Made by a program: the position numbers and the translations under genes. From Bact-08 sp964533215 (lineage in GTDB: Bacteria > Bacteroidota > Bacteroidia > Bacteroidales > UBA932), in contig CAZHLJ010000004.1 in NCBI GenBank assembly GCA_964533215.1, positions 1 through 64,000 on the forward strand: 64,000 nt of DNA. Reading direction: 5' to 3'. The notes under the pieces were generated by a model. It was given only the letters and a program-made list of their open reading frames with translations, did no database searches and was not told the DNA's origin. Within the stretch, counting starts at the first letter, position 1. Each line of letters starts with the position of its first letter. This document shows, piece after piece, positions 1 through 9,092 of this stretch.

Positions 1-189
1 GAGAGCGTGATGCAGAAAATCGCTCGTTGGTACGATGTGAATGTCGTTTATGAAACTTCAAATGATACCATTGTGTTTACCGGTGTTGTATCGAGAGAGG
101 AGAATGTTTCTGAAGTTCTGCGACTGTTGGAGTTGACAGAAGTGGTTCACTTTAAAATAGATGGAAAGACAATAACCGTTGCACCATGA
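1..189 (+). CDS. FecR-family anti-sigma factor, C-terminal fragment (5' end outside window)
   Basis: The reading frame is open from the first base and ends at a TGA at 187-189, so only the last ~62 residues are present. They match the DUF4974 tail of the complete FecR protein at 11308-12552; the first 55 bases are identical to 12361-12415. FecR proteins sit in the inner membrane, hold an ECF sigma factor and receive a signal from the STN domain of a TonB-dependent transducer; the SusC gene that follows has such a domain. The sigma gene would lie upstream of the window. A separate 60-residue protein starting at the internal GTG is very unlikely. Confidence 0.9.
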   Translation, partial: ESVMQKIARWYDVNVVYETSNDTIVFTGVVSREENVSEVLRLLELTEVVHFKIDGKTITVAP

Positions 190-249
190 ACTGAGTGACA
201 AAAATAATAAAAGCTAAAATTTAATACCAATGTAAGAAAAAAGCTACCT

Positions 250-313
250 GGCCACCGAAATAAAAAAGGTGGAGTCCCTTGAGGCGGGACCCCACCCCGA
301 GTTCGGAAGTGCC
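250..313 (+). promoter_or_regulatory. Conserved RNA hairpin between fecR and susC (copy 1)
   Basis: An 11-bp inner stem (268-278 with 286-296, one A-C mismatch, 7-nt loop) is enclosed by CCGAA/TTCGG (255-259/302-306) and an outer GGC/GCC (250-252/311-313). The same element is at 12581-12644 in the same position between fecR and susC, with a T-A to C-G change at pair 270/294 but also one broken pair. It is too far from a U-tract to be a simple terminator. An mRNA processing or stability element that sets the fecR:susC ratio is an inference. Confidence 0.6.
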
Positions 314-340
314 TTTAAGATTGAAACTAGACAATTTAAT

Positions 341-527
341 TCACTAACCAAACACACAAAAGTATGAAAAATTCCACATTCTTACTAAAAATGAAACTCA
401 CAATTATCCTTCTTTTGGTGGCCATGATGCAGGTCCAGGCAAGGGGCTACTCACAGATGATTACCCTTAAGCAGCAAAACGCTCAGCTTGAGGATGTGTT
501 TGTAGAGATTATGAAACAGACCAACAG
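341..527 (+). repeat. 187-bp perfect repeat, copy 1 (susC leader and N-terminus)
   Basis: Every base from 341 to 527 is identical to 12677-12863. It covers the last 23 bases of the leader, the signal peptide and the first part of the STN domain. On either side the two loci diverge, so recent gene conversion or a selectively kept block is more likely than a fresh duplication of the whole locus. Confidence 0.9.
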
Positions 528-3500
528 TAAATTTGTTTACTCCCCTCCAATGCTTAAGGGGACAAATCCTGTTGACATAGATCTTACAAACGTAACCCTG
601 GAAGAGGCACTTGCGCTATGCTTCGAGGGACAACCACTCACCTATGTCATTGAAAACAATACAGTGATAGTAAAGATGAAGGGGCTTCCTCCACCTCCGG
701 TAAAAGGAAGAATAACCGACGAACAGGGGAGACCGGTTCCATATGTGAACGTCATGATAAAGGGGACCACAATAGGTGTAGTAAGTAACGATAACGGAGA
801 GTTCGTCATTAATGTAAAGAAAGGATCCATTCTTGTATTTTCGTTCATTGGCTACCAGACTGCAGAGGTAACTGTAGGAGACGGTCCGGTTAATGTAATA
901 CTTAAAATGGGAGCCAATGTATTGGACGAAGTTCAGATTATCGGATACGGCACAACAACAAAACGTCAAAGCACAGGGACAATAGCCACTGTAAAGAGCA
1001 AGCAAATTGAGACCAGAGCCGTGACTAATGTTATGCAGGCACTACAGGGACAGGTTACAGGAGTATCCATAACTAACAGCAATCCGGGTATCGGTGCACC
1101 GCTAAGTATTCTTGTACGAGGCGTAACCTCAATATCATCAGGAACAAACCCTCTCATCATTGTTGATGGTGTTATTATCAACTCAAATCCGGGTGACCTT
1201 ATCTCTGATGCCTCTGCGACTTATGCCAAAGGAGGCTCATATACCTACACAGGTGGTAATAATGTGCTCAACAGCATAAATCCTAATGACATAGCAAGCA
1301 TAGATATCCTTAAGGATGCAGATGCTACAGCAATATATGGCTCACGTGGTACAAACGGAGTTATTCTTATCACTACAAAAAAGGCAATTCTGGGCAAGAC
1401 TAAGGTTTCGGTAACCTTCGCCTCTGGTGTACAATCACCGGTTGGTCTCACAGAGAGATTAAATACAGAAGAGTACCTAAAGCTTCGTAAGGATGCCTTT
1501 GCAATAGGAACCATGAGTGCAACCTCTGTTATCAACCCAATTACCCAAACTACACAGAATGCGCCTGACCTTATGTTGTGGAGCCAGACAGCCTATACAG
1601 ACTACACAAAGATGGAGGTCGGCAACCCTGCCCCAGCCTATAATGCCGATGTTACAATCAGCGGAGGTACTAAAGCTATAAACTTCCTGGTGTCGGGCAG
1701 TTATAACAAGGTATACGACACACAAATGTTTGATCCATATCAGGAGAGGACCACTGGTCGCATGCAACTCAACCACACATCGGCTGATGACAGGTTTAAA
1801 TTAATGATAAGTACCATTTTTGGCATAGAGAACCAGAAATTCACTCAACTGAACCTGGGTAGCACATCGGCTGCCACAATGATAAATGTTCCTAACTTTG
1901 AACTGTACAATACAGACGGAACACTAAACTTTGGAGCAGGAAAAGGGTATGTTGCGGGAGCTTATTACAATCCTATGCCTAATAGGTATATGGAATGCAG
2001 CTCTAAAACCGGAAACCTAATGCTTAACGGAGAGATCTCATATGAACTCATTAAGGGTCTGGTAGCCAAAGTACAGGTAAACTATGGCATACAATCAAAT
2101 AAGTACCATTTTCTTTTTCCGACAGCTGCATTGAGCGTGCAGACAGCCTCCAGCTACCCTACTATCTCTGCCGAACATACTACCAATACTTATAGCTCCC
2201 TTAACATAGAACCTATGCTTACCTATACGAGGCAGATTAATAAAGGGACAATTTCTGCACTGGCAGGTGCCACTTTCCTTGATAAGGTACAGGATAAAAC
2301 AGGAGTAACAATAAAGGACCCCGGCAGTGACGATCTGTTATACAGCTGGAGCAGCGGTAAACCAACCACTGCAGCCTCTAACACATACTACACCAGGTTC
2401 TCTTCTGTTTTTGGAAGGTTAAATTTCGACTGGAACAAAAGATACATAGCAAACTTCACCTACCGTCGTGACGGTTCTTCAAAGTTTGGTCCTGCCAACA
2501 GGTTTGCCAACTTTACCTCTGTGGGTGCCGCATGGATATTTACCGACGAACCTTTCCTTAAATCAATTCTGCCTGTCCTTAATTACGGAAAGTTAAGGGG
2601 GAGCTATGGAACTACAGGAAACGACAATATTTCTGATAATTTATATCTGAGCCTTCTTAGGGTTCCATCCGGCACATTTACAGGAATGTACCAGGGGGCA
2701 AACGGTTTGGATCCTGCAACCTATGCCAACGAACATGTCAAGTGGGAGAGAACAACCAAACTTGACATTGGCCTCGAACTGGGATTCTTCAACAGCAGGA
2801 TAATGCTGAACACCACATGGTACAAATCGCTGTCAGATAATCTACTTACTACATTGACATTACCTGCGCAGGTAGGTTATAGCATCTATACAGGCAACTT
2901 CCCAGGTGTTATACAAAACACTGGTCTGGAAATTGAGTTGAACACCCAAAACTTTGGCCCAGGCTCTCCGGTAAAATGGTCAACAAGATTCAACATCACA
3001 CACAACGAGAACATTCTTAAAGAGTTCCCTGGTCTTGAGACCTCTTCATATGCAAGTACTATGCAAATTGGGAGGGCTCTCCCAAGTAGCTCAGGCCTTG
3101 AAATGCCATTTCATTTTGACAGTATAGACCCTGCTACAGGAATGCCTGTTTTCAAGGATATGAATGGTGACGGAGTATTCAGTACCAGTGACTATGGTGT
3201 TAACGGTGCATGGATTGGCACTTCTCGTCCTACTATATGGGGAGGTATGAGCAACAGCTTTGGGTATAAAGGATTCAGTCTGGATGTGTTCCTACAGTTC
3301 TCGAATGGAACCTTTACAAAATGGAACTATATTGATAGTTATGTGCCAGGTAGTATGTATAATCCCTCAAGAGATGTTATTGACAACTACTGGATGAAAC
3401 CGGGTGATGTAAAGAAATATCCAAGACCATATACAGGTATAAGCGGAACCTCTACATATATTAATCCCATTAAATCGTACTATCCTATGAGTACCGCCAC

Positions 3501-3726
3501 TTTAGCCAGAAGCTACTATATCCGCCTTAAGAATGTCCAACTTGCATACTCCCTGCCTGCAAGCTTGATGTCCAAACTAAAGATGGATCATGTGATGATA
3601 TACCTAAATGGTGAGAACCTTGCAGTCTATACACCTGTAAAGTTATTTAAAGATCCCGAAATCAGCTCTATAAGGAGTTCCGGTTTGTTGAGGGTATTTA
3701 CAGTAGGTATAAAGGCATCATTTTAA
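364..3726 (+). CDS. SusC/RagA-family TonB-dependent outer-membrane transporter with STN domain
   Basis: A 1120-residue outer-membrane importer. Order visible: signal peptide (residues 1-26, hydrophobic LTIILLLVAMM), an STN (secretin/TonB short N-terminal) domain at about 30-100 for signalling to FecR, a carboxypeptidase-D-like regulatory domain at about 115-190 (VKGRITDEQGRPV), then plug with LDEVQIIGYG as entry motif and a 22-strand-type barrel ending in F. SusD follows 20 bp downstream, as usual for the SusC-SusD pair that imports oligomeric nutrients. The N-terminal ~200 residues are nearly the same as the SusC at 12700, while the barrels differ, so the two probably answer to related anti-sigma factors but carry different ligands. 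The ligand cannot be told from sequence. Confidence 0.93.
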   Translation: MKNSTFLLKMKLTIILLLVAMMQVQARGYSQMITLKQQNAQLEDVFVEIMKQTNSKFVYSPPMLKGTNPVDIDLTNVTLEEALALCFEGQPLTYVIENNTVIVKMKGLPPPPVKGRITDEQGRPVPYVNVMIKGTTIGVVSNDNGEFVINVKKGSILVFSFIGYQTAEVTVGDGPVNVILKMGANVLDEVQIIGYGTTTKRQSTGTIATVKSKQIETRAVTNVMQALQGQVTGVSITNSNPGIGAPLSILVRGVTSISSGTNPLIIVDGVIINSNPGDLISDASATYAKGGSYTYTGGNNVLNSINPNDIASIDILKDADATAIYGSRGTNGVILITTKKAILGKTKVSVTFASGVQSPVGLTERLNTEEYLKLRKDAFAIGTMSATSVINPITQTTQNAPDLMLWSQTAYTDYTKMEVGNPAPAYNADVTISGGTKAINFLVSGSYNKVYDTQMFDPYQERTTGRMQLNHTSADDRFKLMISTIFGIENQKFTQLNLGSTSAATMINVPNFELYNTDGTLNFGAGKGYVAGAYYNPMPNRYMECSSKTGNLMLNGEISYELIKGLVAKVQVNYGIQSNKYHFLFPTAALSVQTASSYPTISAEHTTNTYSSLNIEPMLTYTRQINKGTISALAGATFLDKVQDKTGVTIKDPGSDDLLYSWSSGKPTTAASNTYYTRFSSVFGRLNFDWNKRYIANFTYRRDGSSKFGPANRFANFTSVGAAWIFTDEPFLKSILPVLNYGKLRGSYGTTGNDNISDNLYLSLLRVPSGTFTGMYQGANGLDPATYANEHVKWERTTKLDIGLELGFFNSRIMLNTTWYKSLSDNLLTTLTLPAQVGYSIYTGNFPGVIQNTGLEIELNTQNFGPGSPVKWSTRFNITHNENILKEFPGLETSSYASTMQIGRALPSSSGLEMPFHFDSIDPATGMPVFKDMNGDGVFSTSDYGVNGAWIGTSRPTIWGGMSNSFGYKGFSLDVFLQFSNGTFTKWNYIDSYVPGSMYNPSRDVIDNYWMKPGDVKKYPRPYTGISGTSTYINPIKSYYPMSTATLARSYYIRLKNVQLAYSLPASLMSKLKMDHVMIYLNGENLAVYTPVKLFKDPEISSIRSSGLLRVFTVGIKASF

Positions 3727-3746
3727 TACATATAATATAACAGATT

Positions 3747-5183
3747 ATGAAAAATATATATATTAATACATTCAAGATATTTGCAATATTATTTGCCCTA
3801 ATAACCTTCTCCTCTTGTGAAAAGTTCCTGGAGACACCTATGCCAACAAACTCGCTTGCCACCAAAACCGCATTTTCGAGTAAAACAACTATAGATGGGA
3901 TGATGAACCAGATGTATATCACATTTGTAAACAATGTGGCCATAACCAGTAGCTTTAACATGGAGGCCTATGCCGACAATTCGTATAATCCTACATCCAG
4001 CTCTACGGCACAAACTAACGGTGATCCAATGCCATGGCCATCTGCGGGCTGGAATCAGCTATACAGGGCCATATATCTGGCAAATACTATGCTGAAGGGA
4101 CTTCCGGAAGCCAATGCAGTCGGGCTCACTCAGACAATAAGGGACCAATACATAGCTGCTGCTCTTACTGTAAGGTCGATGGCCTATTTCCAACTGGTAA
4201 GGTTCTATGGTGATGTTCCGCTTCTTCTTACAAGTGATGTAGAGGCAAATAAATTTGTGGCCCGTACTCCAAAGACAGAGATCTATACTAAGATAGAGAC
4301 AGATCTTAAACAGGCAATCACACTTCTACCTGCAACCCTTGGTGCCAAATATTATATTACTAACAAATACATCCCCGAGGCAATTCTTGCCAATGTCTAC
4401 CTCACCCAAGGCAAATGGACAGATGCAGAAGCTGCAGCAACAGATATAATTGGCAGCGGTAAGTTCCAGCTTGTAAATGTTGCAGACGTGTTCTTACAGA
4501 CAAGTGCTGAGACAATAATGGCAACCGGTTACACACAGTATGCAAATGATAAAGCATTAAAAGCTGCAGTTCCGGGTGCTTATACTTGTCTGCCTGCCGG
4601 CTCCAATAAACTATATTTAGAACCCAGTTTTCCATCTTTATCGGAGAGTCTGTTAAACAGCTTTGAACCGGGTGATTTAAGGCGGACAAACTGGACCATT
4701 GTAAGTAATGCAGGTGGTTATTCCAATCCTTTAAACAGGGTATTTTGTTATAAGTACAAATATAATACTGGTATGGATGCAACTGTAGTGATCCCTGTTG
4801 GCAGAGAGGAGGATCAGAAGTTTATGAGGCTCGCAGAGATGTTCCTCGTAAGAGCAGAGGCCAGGGCATCTAAAACATCTCCTGACCTTACAGGTGCAGC
4901 TGCCGACCTTAACCTTATCCGTAACCGAGCAGGGCTCGTTAACACAACTGCAGTAACACAATCTGCTCTTGTCGATGCTATAATTAAAGAGAGACGCGTT
5001 GAGCTGTTTTACGAGGGATTCTCACGTTGGTGTGATTTGGTAAGGACAAACAAGGCCGATGCCGTTTTAGGCTCCATCTCTTATAAGGCTTCCAACTGGA
5101 AGTCTCATATGAAGCTTTTCCCGGTTCCTATCGCTGAAATACAAAAAAACCCTGAGCTTACACAAAATCCGGGATATAATTAA
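3747..5183 (+). CDS. SusD/RagB-family surface lipoprotein
   Basis: A 478-residue nutrient-binding lipoprotein that caps the SusC barrel. The lipobox is at residues 21-24 (FSSC, Cys24), followed by EKFLETPM. RagB/SusD features are visible: TPR-like helical pieces with AYFQLVRFYGDVPL near 145-160, the C-terminal LAEMFLVRAEA and AAADLNLIRNRAG segments, RRVELFYEGFSRW, and a PIPxxEIQKNPxLTQNPGY-like end. It starts 20 bp after the SusC stop and is followed by a hairpin, so the pair probably forms a transcription unit with some read-through into the downstream lipoproteins. Confidence 0.93.
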   Translation: MKNIYINTFKIFAILFALITFSSCEKFLETPMPTNSLATKTAFSSKTTIDGMMNQMYITFVNNVAITSSFNMEAYADNSYNPTSSSTAQTNGDPMPWPSAGWNQLYRAIYLANTMLKGLPEANAVGLTQTIRDQYIAAALTVRSMAYFQLVRFYGDVPLLLTSDVEANKFVARTPKTEIYTKIETDLKQAITLLPATLGAKYYITNKYIPEAILANVYLTQGKWTDAEAAATDIIGSGKFQLVNVADVFLQTSAETIMATGYTQYANDKALKAAVPGAYTCLPAGSNKLYLEPSFPSLSESLLNSFEPGDLRRTNWTIVSNAGGYSNPLNRVFCYKYKYNTGMDATVVIPVGREEDQKFMRLAEMFLVRAEARASKTSPDLTGAAADLNLIRNRAGLVNTTAVTQSALVDAIIKERRVELFYEGFSRWCDLVRTNKADAVLGSISYKASNWKSHMKLFPVPIAEIQKNPELTQNPGYN

Positions 5184-5201
5184 TCAAACAGGGAGATTTC
5201 C

Positions 5202-5230
5202 AGAGACTCCGCATATGTTGCGGGGTCTCT
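5202..5230 (+). terminator. Hairpin after susD (partial terminator or attenuator)
   Basis: AGAGACTCCGC (5202-5212) pairs with GCGGGGTCTCT (5220-5230) through an 11-bp stem with one T-G pair and a 7-nt loop, followed by TTTC. The short T-run suggests partial termination between the SusCD pair and the lipoprotein/Fe-S genes. Confidence 0.6.
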
Positions 5231-5259
5231 TTCAAACAATAATAAATATACATAATAAA

Positions 5260-6861
5260 ATGAATTTAAAATACTTAGTAAAACTATTCCTTCCAGCAGC
5301 AATTCTGGTATCTGTTGCTGCTTGCCAGCAAAGCAGCGAAAAATTCGAACTCACAGGCATATTAAAAGGAGTTAAAGATGGCAGTAAAGTAATACTGACA
5401 CCTGACACCGAAGGGGAAGAGCCAATTTCTGACACAACGTATGTCAAAAATGGCGGATTCACAATCACACGAGATGTTCCGGAGCCTGCTTCTTATCAAT
5501 TGAAAATAGAGGGATATCCTCTTCCTTTAAATTTCTATGCCGAGAATGCTAAAATAACCGTTACCGTTAATGTCGATTCCATGAAAGTAAACATATCGGG
5601 TGGTACAGTTAATGAAGCGAGTAGTATTTTCCATAAAGGAGTTGCTGAACTTTTTAAATCAATCCGAGTTAAGTTAAAGACAGATTCCCTTATGAGACTG
5701 GCTGTCAAGGACGAAAATTACAAAAAACAGATGGATGCCTATTTCCTTGAAAATGAGAAGGAATACAAAAGACATTATGAGGATTATATCAGACAGAACC
5801 CTTCTTCCTATTTCTCAGCTTTTCTCATTAAACAATCATCGGAAGGTAAGAGCGCAGCAGAGCTTGAAAAGGAGCTTGCAATGCTTGATCCTAAGCTTAA
5901 TGATTCAAAGGTGGTAAAAAACATACGCGACATAATTGAAAGTCTAAAGACTACAAACGTTAATATTGGAGCATTTACAAACAATGCTCCCGAGATGAGT
6001 TATGCCGTTGATAAAACCTTTAAAGGTGACCTCCATAAGGATATGGTCTATCTGGCAACTTTGCCCAATGACAACATTTGTGCGCTCAGGAAAGATGGTG
6101 TCGTATGCATTATCAACCCCAAAGGGGCAAAGGTTAGTGAATTCAAGTCTGAGGTAAAAGGGAAACCAAATTCAATAGCTGTAGACGAATCAGAGAATAT
6201 ATATGTATTTGGCTCTATATCTGAGAAAAAAAGTGTAGAATCAAGAGGCAAGACATATCAGGTAGATTCCCCTGTTAAGGTAGAGTGTCAGGTTTTCGAT
6301 GCTAAAGGGGTAAAGGTTAGAACCGTTGAACTGGCAGATATAGTAACTGCTACCGGAGCCAGAGTAGCAGACGATAAAATAATGGTTGCCGACACAAAAG
6401 GCTCAATAATTGTTATTTACAATGCCAAAACAGGAAAAAAAATATCTTCAATCGAAAAACTCCGCACTTGCTGTGGCATACTGGATTTCTGCATCCGCAA
6501 CAATGAGATTCTTGTGGCAAACCTGGGCGCTTTCCAGGTTAATGGATTTGATTTTTCGGGTAAACTCACACTCTCTTTTGGAAAACGAGGGAGAGATATT
6601 AACGATTTCCATGGTTGCTGCAACCCTGTAAGTGTGGCCTTCCTTTCGAACGGTGGCATTGTAACTGTTGAGAAGGACCCTACTCGTATAAAAACATTTA
6701 GCAAAGTGGGTGCCACTATTATCTCGGGAATAGACGAGTTGGTTAAAGGTTGCAGATATATCCCTATGAGCGTGGACTCTAAAGATAATGTATACCTGGC
6801 ATCCATGACAGGTGGGGTTATAAAATGTTCTCCTGTAAAACAATCTATATTAACACATTAA
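5260..6861 (+). CDS. Lipoprotein with DUF4369-like N-terminus and Cys-Cys beta-propeller (copy 1)
   Basis: 533 residues from the ATG at 5260. The upstream in-frame TTG at 5215 would add 15 residues ahead of the signal peptide and sits inside the hairpin, so it was not used. Lipobox VSVAAC puts the lipid on Cys22. Residues 28-115 resemble DUF4369 (FELTGILKGVKDGSKVIL, then GGFTI). About 120-235 is helical. About 240-525 is a 6-bladed beta-propeller/NHL-like region with repeated NDNICALRKDG, ENIYVFGS and NGGIVTVEKD blade motifs. Notable cysteines are the vicinal pairs Cys404-405 (RTCCGI) and Cys453-454 (HGCCNP), plus Cys498 and Cys523. DUF4369 is usually fused to a thioredoxin, not a propeller. 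The product should sit on the outer membrane or face the periplasm. The Fe-S genes downstream point to redox or metal chemistry; this is inference. Confidence 0.75.
   Translation: MNLKYLVKLFLPAAILVSVAACQQSSEKFELTGILKGVKDGSKVILTPDTEGEEPISDTTYVKNGGFTITRDVPEPASYQLKIEGYPLPLNFYAENAKITVTVNVDSMKVNISGGTVNEASSIFHKGVAELFKSIRVKLKTDSLMRLAVKDENYKKQMDAYFLENEKEYKRHYEDYIRQNPSSYFSAFLIKQSSEGKSAAELEKELAMLDPKLNDSKVVKNIRDIIESLKTTNVNIGAFTNNAPEMSYAVDKTFKGDLHKDMVYLATLPNDNICALRKDGVVCIINPKGAKVSEFKSEVKGKPNSIAVDESENIYVFGSISEKKSVESRGKTYQVDSPVKVECQVFDAKGVKVRTVELADIVTATGARVADDKIMVADTKGSIIVIYNAKTGKKISSIEKLRTCCGILDFCIRNNEILVANLGAFQVNGFDFSGKLTLSFGKRGRDINDFHGCCNPVSVAFLSNGGIVTVEKDPTRIKTFSKVGATIISGIDELVKGCRYIPMSVDSKDNVYLASMTGGVIKCSPVKQSILTH
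6756..6834 (+). repeat. 79-bp perfect repeat in tandem paralogues, copy 1
   Basis: Identical to 8380-8458. It encodes the last propeller segment (IPMSVDSKDN to VIKCSP). Identity here is far higher than in the middle of the two genes, which suggests local gene conversion. Confidence 0.85.
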
Positions 6862-6865
6862 TAGA

Positions 6866-8467
6866 ATGAGTTTAAGATATTTAGTAAAACTGTTCCTGCC
6901 GGCAGCAATTCTGGTCTCTGTTGCCGCATGCCAGCAAAACACCGGCAAATTCGAACTTACTGGTATATTGAAAGGTATTAAAGATGGCAGTAAAGTCATT
7001 CTGACTCCTGACACAGAAGGGGAAGAGCCAATTTCTGATACAGCTTTCGTTAAAAATGGCGGATTCACAATCACAGGTGATATTCCTGAGCCTGCTCTTT
7101 ACGCATTAACAATTGAGGGTTTTAAATATCCCATAAATGTATATGCAGAAAACGATAAAATAACCGTTACCGTCGATGCAGATTCTTTAAAGATGGATGT
7201 TTCCGGTGGTAGAGTTAACAAGGGACTAAAAGAATACAGTAAAGGACTCCGTGATTCATTCATAAAGATAAGTAAAATGTTCAAGGTGGATTCCCTTTCT
7301 AAGTTGTATTGGGCCACCACGGATGAAAAAGAGAAAGCACTGATAAAACAACAGATGGATACCTGTTCTACGGCTTTAAGTGCTGCAAATGACAAATATC
7401 GGGAGGATTATATCAGGCAGAACTCCGCCTCCTATGTCGCCGCATTTCTAATTAAACAATCTGTAAGAGGTAAAAGCGCAGCAGAACTTGAAAAGGAGCT
7501 TGCCATGCTTGATCCAAAGCTCAACGATTCAAAGGTTGTAAAAAGCATACGCGACTTAATTGAGATTCTCAAGACAACAAGTGTGGATATTGGTGGATTT
7601 ACCAACAATGCTCCCGAAATGAGCTATGCGGTTGACAAAACCTATACTGGTGCCGGTTATAAGAATATGACCTATCTGGCGACATTGCCCAATGACAACA
7701 TTTGCGCGCTCAGGAAAGATGGCGTTGTAACTATAATCAACCCTAAAGGGGATAAGGTAGGTGAATTCAAGACTGAGGTTAAGGGAAAACCAAGTGCAAT
7801 AGCTGTAGATGAATCAGGGAACATTTATGTGTTTGGCTCAATATCCGAGATAAAAAGCGAAGAATCGAGAGGCAGGAAGTATCAGTTAGAGACCCCGGTA
7901 AAGGTAGAGTGTCTGGTTTTTGATGCTAAAGGGGCCAAGGTAAGAGCCGTTGAACTTGCTGGTGTAGTCACAGCTACAGGAGCCAGAGTTGCCGGTGGTA
8001 AAATAATGGTTGCCGACACAAAAGCCAGAATGGTTGCAATTTACAATGTCGAAACCGGAGAAAAGATTTCTGCTATTGAGAAGCTGCGCACATGCTGCGG
8101 TATTCTGGACTTCAGCATCCGCAACAATGAGATTCTGGTTGCAAACCTTGGTGCTTTCAGGGTAAACGGATTTGATTATTCCGGAAGACCTACACTGTCC
8201 TTCGGTCAGCGCGGAAGTGGAATAGACGATTTTCATGGTTGCTGCAACCCTGTAAGTGTGGCCTTTCTTTCAAACGGTGGCATCGTTACTGTTGAAAAGG
8301 ACCCTACCCGCATCAAAATATATAGCAAAGTTGGTGCTAAGGCTATCTCAGGAATTGACGAGATGGTTAAAGGTTGCAAATATATCCCTATGAGCGTGGA
8401 CTCTAAAGATAATGTATACCTGGCATCCATGACAGGTGGGGTTATAAAATGTTCTCCTATAAAATAA
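6866..8467 (+). CDS. Lipoprotein with DUF4369-like N-terminus and Cys-Cys beta-propeller (copy 2)
   Basis: 533 residues, starting 4 bp after the stop of its paralogue, so the two are translated in tandem. The architecture is the same: lipobox VSVAAC, DUF4369-like domain, helical linker, propeller. All marker cysteines are kept (RTCCGI, HGCCNP, MVKGCKY, VIKCSP), while the linker around residues 120-180 has diverged with insertions and deletions. Conservation of the cysteines against a diverging background suggests they are functional. The paralogues may form a heteromer or bind different partners. The ferredoxin gene follows after 9 bp. Confidence 0.75.
   Translation: MSLRYLVKLFLPAAILVSVAACQQNTGKFELTGILKGIKDGSKVILTPDTEGEEPISDTAFVKNGGFTITGDIPEPALYALTIEGFKYPINVYAENDKITVTVDADSLKMDVSGGRVNKGLKEYSKGLRDSFIKISKMFKVDSLSKLYWATTDEKEKALIKQQMDTCSTALSAANDKYREDYIRQNSASYVAAFLIKQSVRGKSAAELEKELAMLDPKLNDSKVVKSIRDLIEILKTTSVDIGGFTNNAPEMSYAVDKTYTGAGYKNMTYLATLPNDNICALRKDGVVTIINPKGDKVGEFKTEVKGKPSAIAVDESGNIYVFGSISEIKSEESRGRKYQLETPVKVECLVFDAKGAKVRAVELAGVVTATGARVAGGKIMVADTKARMVAIYNVETGEKISAIEKLRTCCGILDFSIRNNEILVANLGAFRVNGFDYSGRPTLSFGQRGSGIDDFHGCCNPVSVAFLSNGGIVTVEKDPTRIKIYSKVGAKAISGIDEMVKGCKYIPMSVDSKDNVYLASMTGGVIKCSPIK
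8380..8458 (+). repeat. 79-bp perfect repeat in tandem paralogues, copy 2
   Basis: Partner of 6756-6834; see that entry. Confidence 0.85.
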
Positions 8468-8476
8468 TTTTTCGTT

Positions 8477-9079
8477 ATGGACAGACGTAAGTTTCTGGCG
8501 AATTTCGGAAGGGCAACATGCGCACTCGCCATAGGCGGGGTTGCCTACCGGATAGTGAACAAGCAATTAAATCCAGAGGAAGCGGGCCCGCTCACAAGGT
8601 ATGTATGGGCAATCGACCCGGAGAAGTGTAACGGTTGTGGCGCATGCGAGACGGCATGCGTCCGCAACCCATCAGCAGTGAAGGCTGTGAACGACCAGAA
8701 GAAGTGTTCGTATTGTGTGGTCTGCTATGGTCACATAAGCAACAAAAATATCGAGTCGGACAAGATAATGACAGAAGGGATAAGGGTCTGCAAGTACGAT
8801 GCCGTTAAACGCGAAAATTATTCAGGGGGTCCAGACGGCTCTTTCATCTATACAATCGATGACAAGCTCTGCACAGCTTGCGGAAAGTGCGTCAAAAACT
8901 GCACAGAAAAAGGCACAAAATCTATGTTCCTGATAATACGCCCCGACCTTTGCCTTGCTTGCAACAGCTGCAACATTGCAGCTAAGTGCCCGCAGAAGGC
9001 TATTGACAGGGTATACATTGGTCCGGAAGATGACTTCAAAGGAGAATACAGCCTTGAGAATGGTGGAGAATACATTTAA
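8477..9079 (+). CDS. Exported multi-cluster ferredoxin with Tat-like signal (NapG-like)
   Basis: A 200-residue electron carrier. The N-terminus MDRRKFLANF followed by a short hydrophobic stretch (about 14-25) resembles a twin-arginine signal, implying export of a folded Fe-S protein. Cysteine sets: 51/54/57/61 (CNGCGACETAC), 77/80/83 with Cys105 (CSYCVVC), 132/135/138/142 (CTACGKCVKNC) and 159/162/165/171 (CLACNSCNIAAKC), enough for about four [4Fe-4S] clusters. This layout is like NapG/MauM-type ferredoxins, which pass electrons from the quinol pool through a NapH-type membrane protein. The next gene encodes such a protein. No nitrate, nitrous oxide or amine oxidase genes are nearby, so the acceptor is unknown. 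Confidence 0.85.
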   Translation: MDRRKFLANFGRATCALAIGGVAYRIVNKQLNPEEAGPLTRYVWAIDPEKCNGCGACETACVRNPSAVKAVNDQKKCSYCVVCYGHISNKNIESDKIMTEGIRVCKYDAVKRENYSGGPDGSFIYTIDDKLCTACGKCVKNCTEKGTKSMFLIIRPDLCLACNSCNIAAKCPQKAIDRVYIGPEDDFKGEYSLENGGEYI

Positions 9080-9092
9080 ACACGATGAAAGG

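Noticed and set aside
3698..3961. 87-codon minus-strand frame at the susC/susD junction
   Set aside because: It covers the start of the clear SusD gene and has a composition expected for an antisense frame.
5260..8467. HdrB-type CCG cluster-binding motif in the propeller lipoproteins
   Set aside because: The vicinal cysteines are suggestive, but spacing and the missing final CxxC do not match the CCG consensus.
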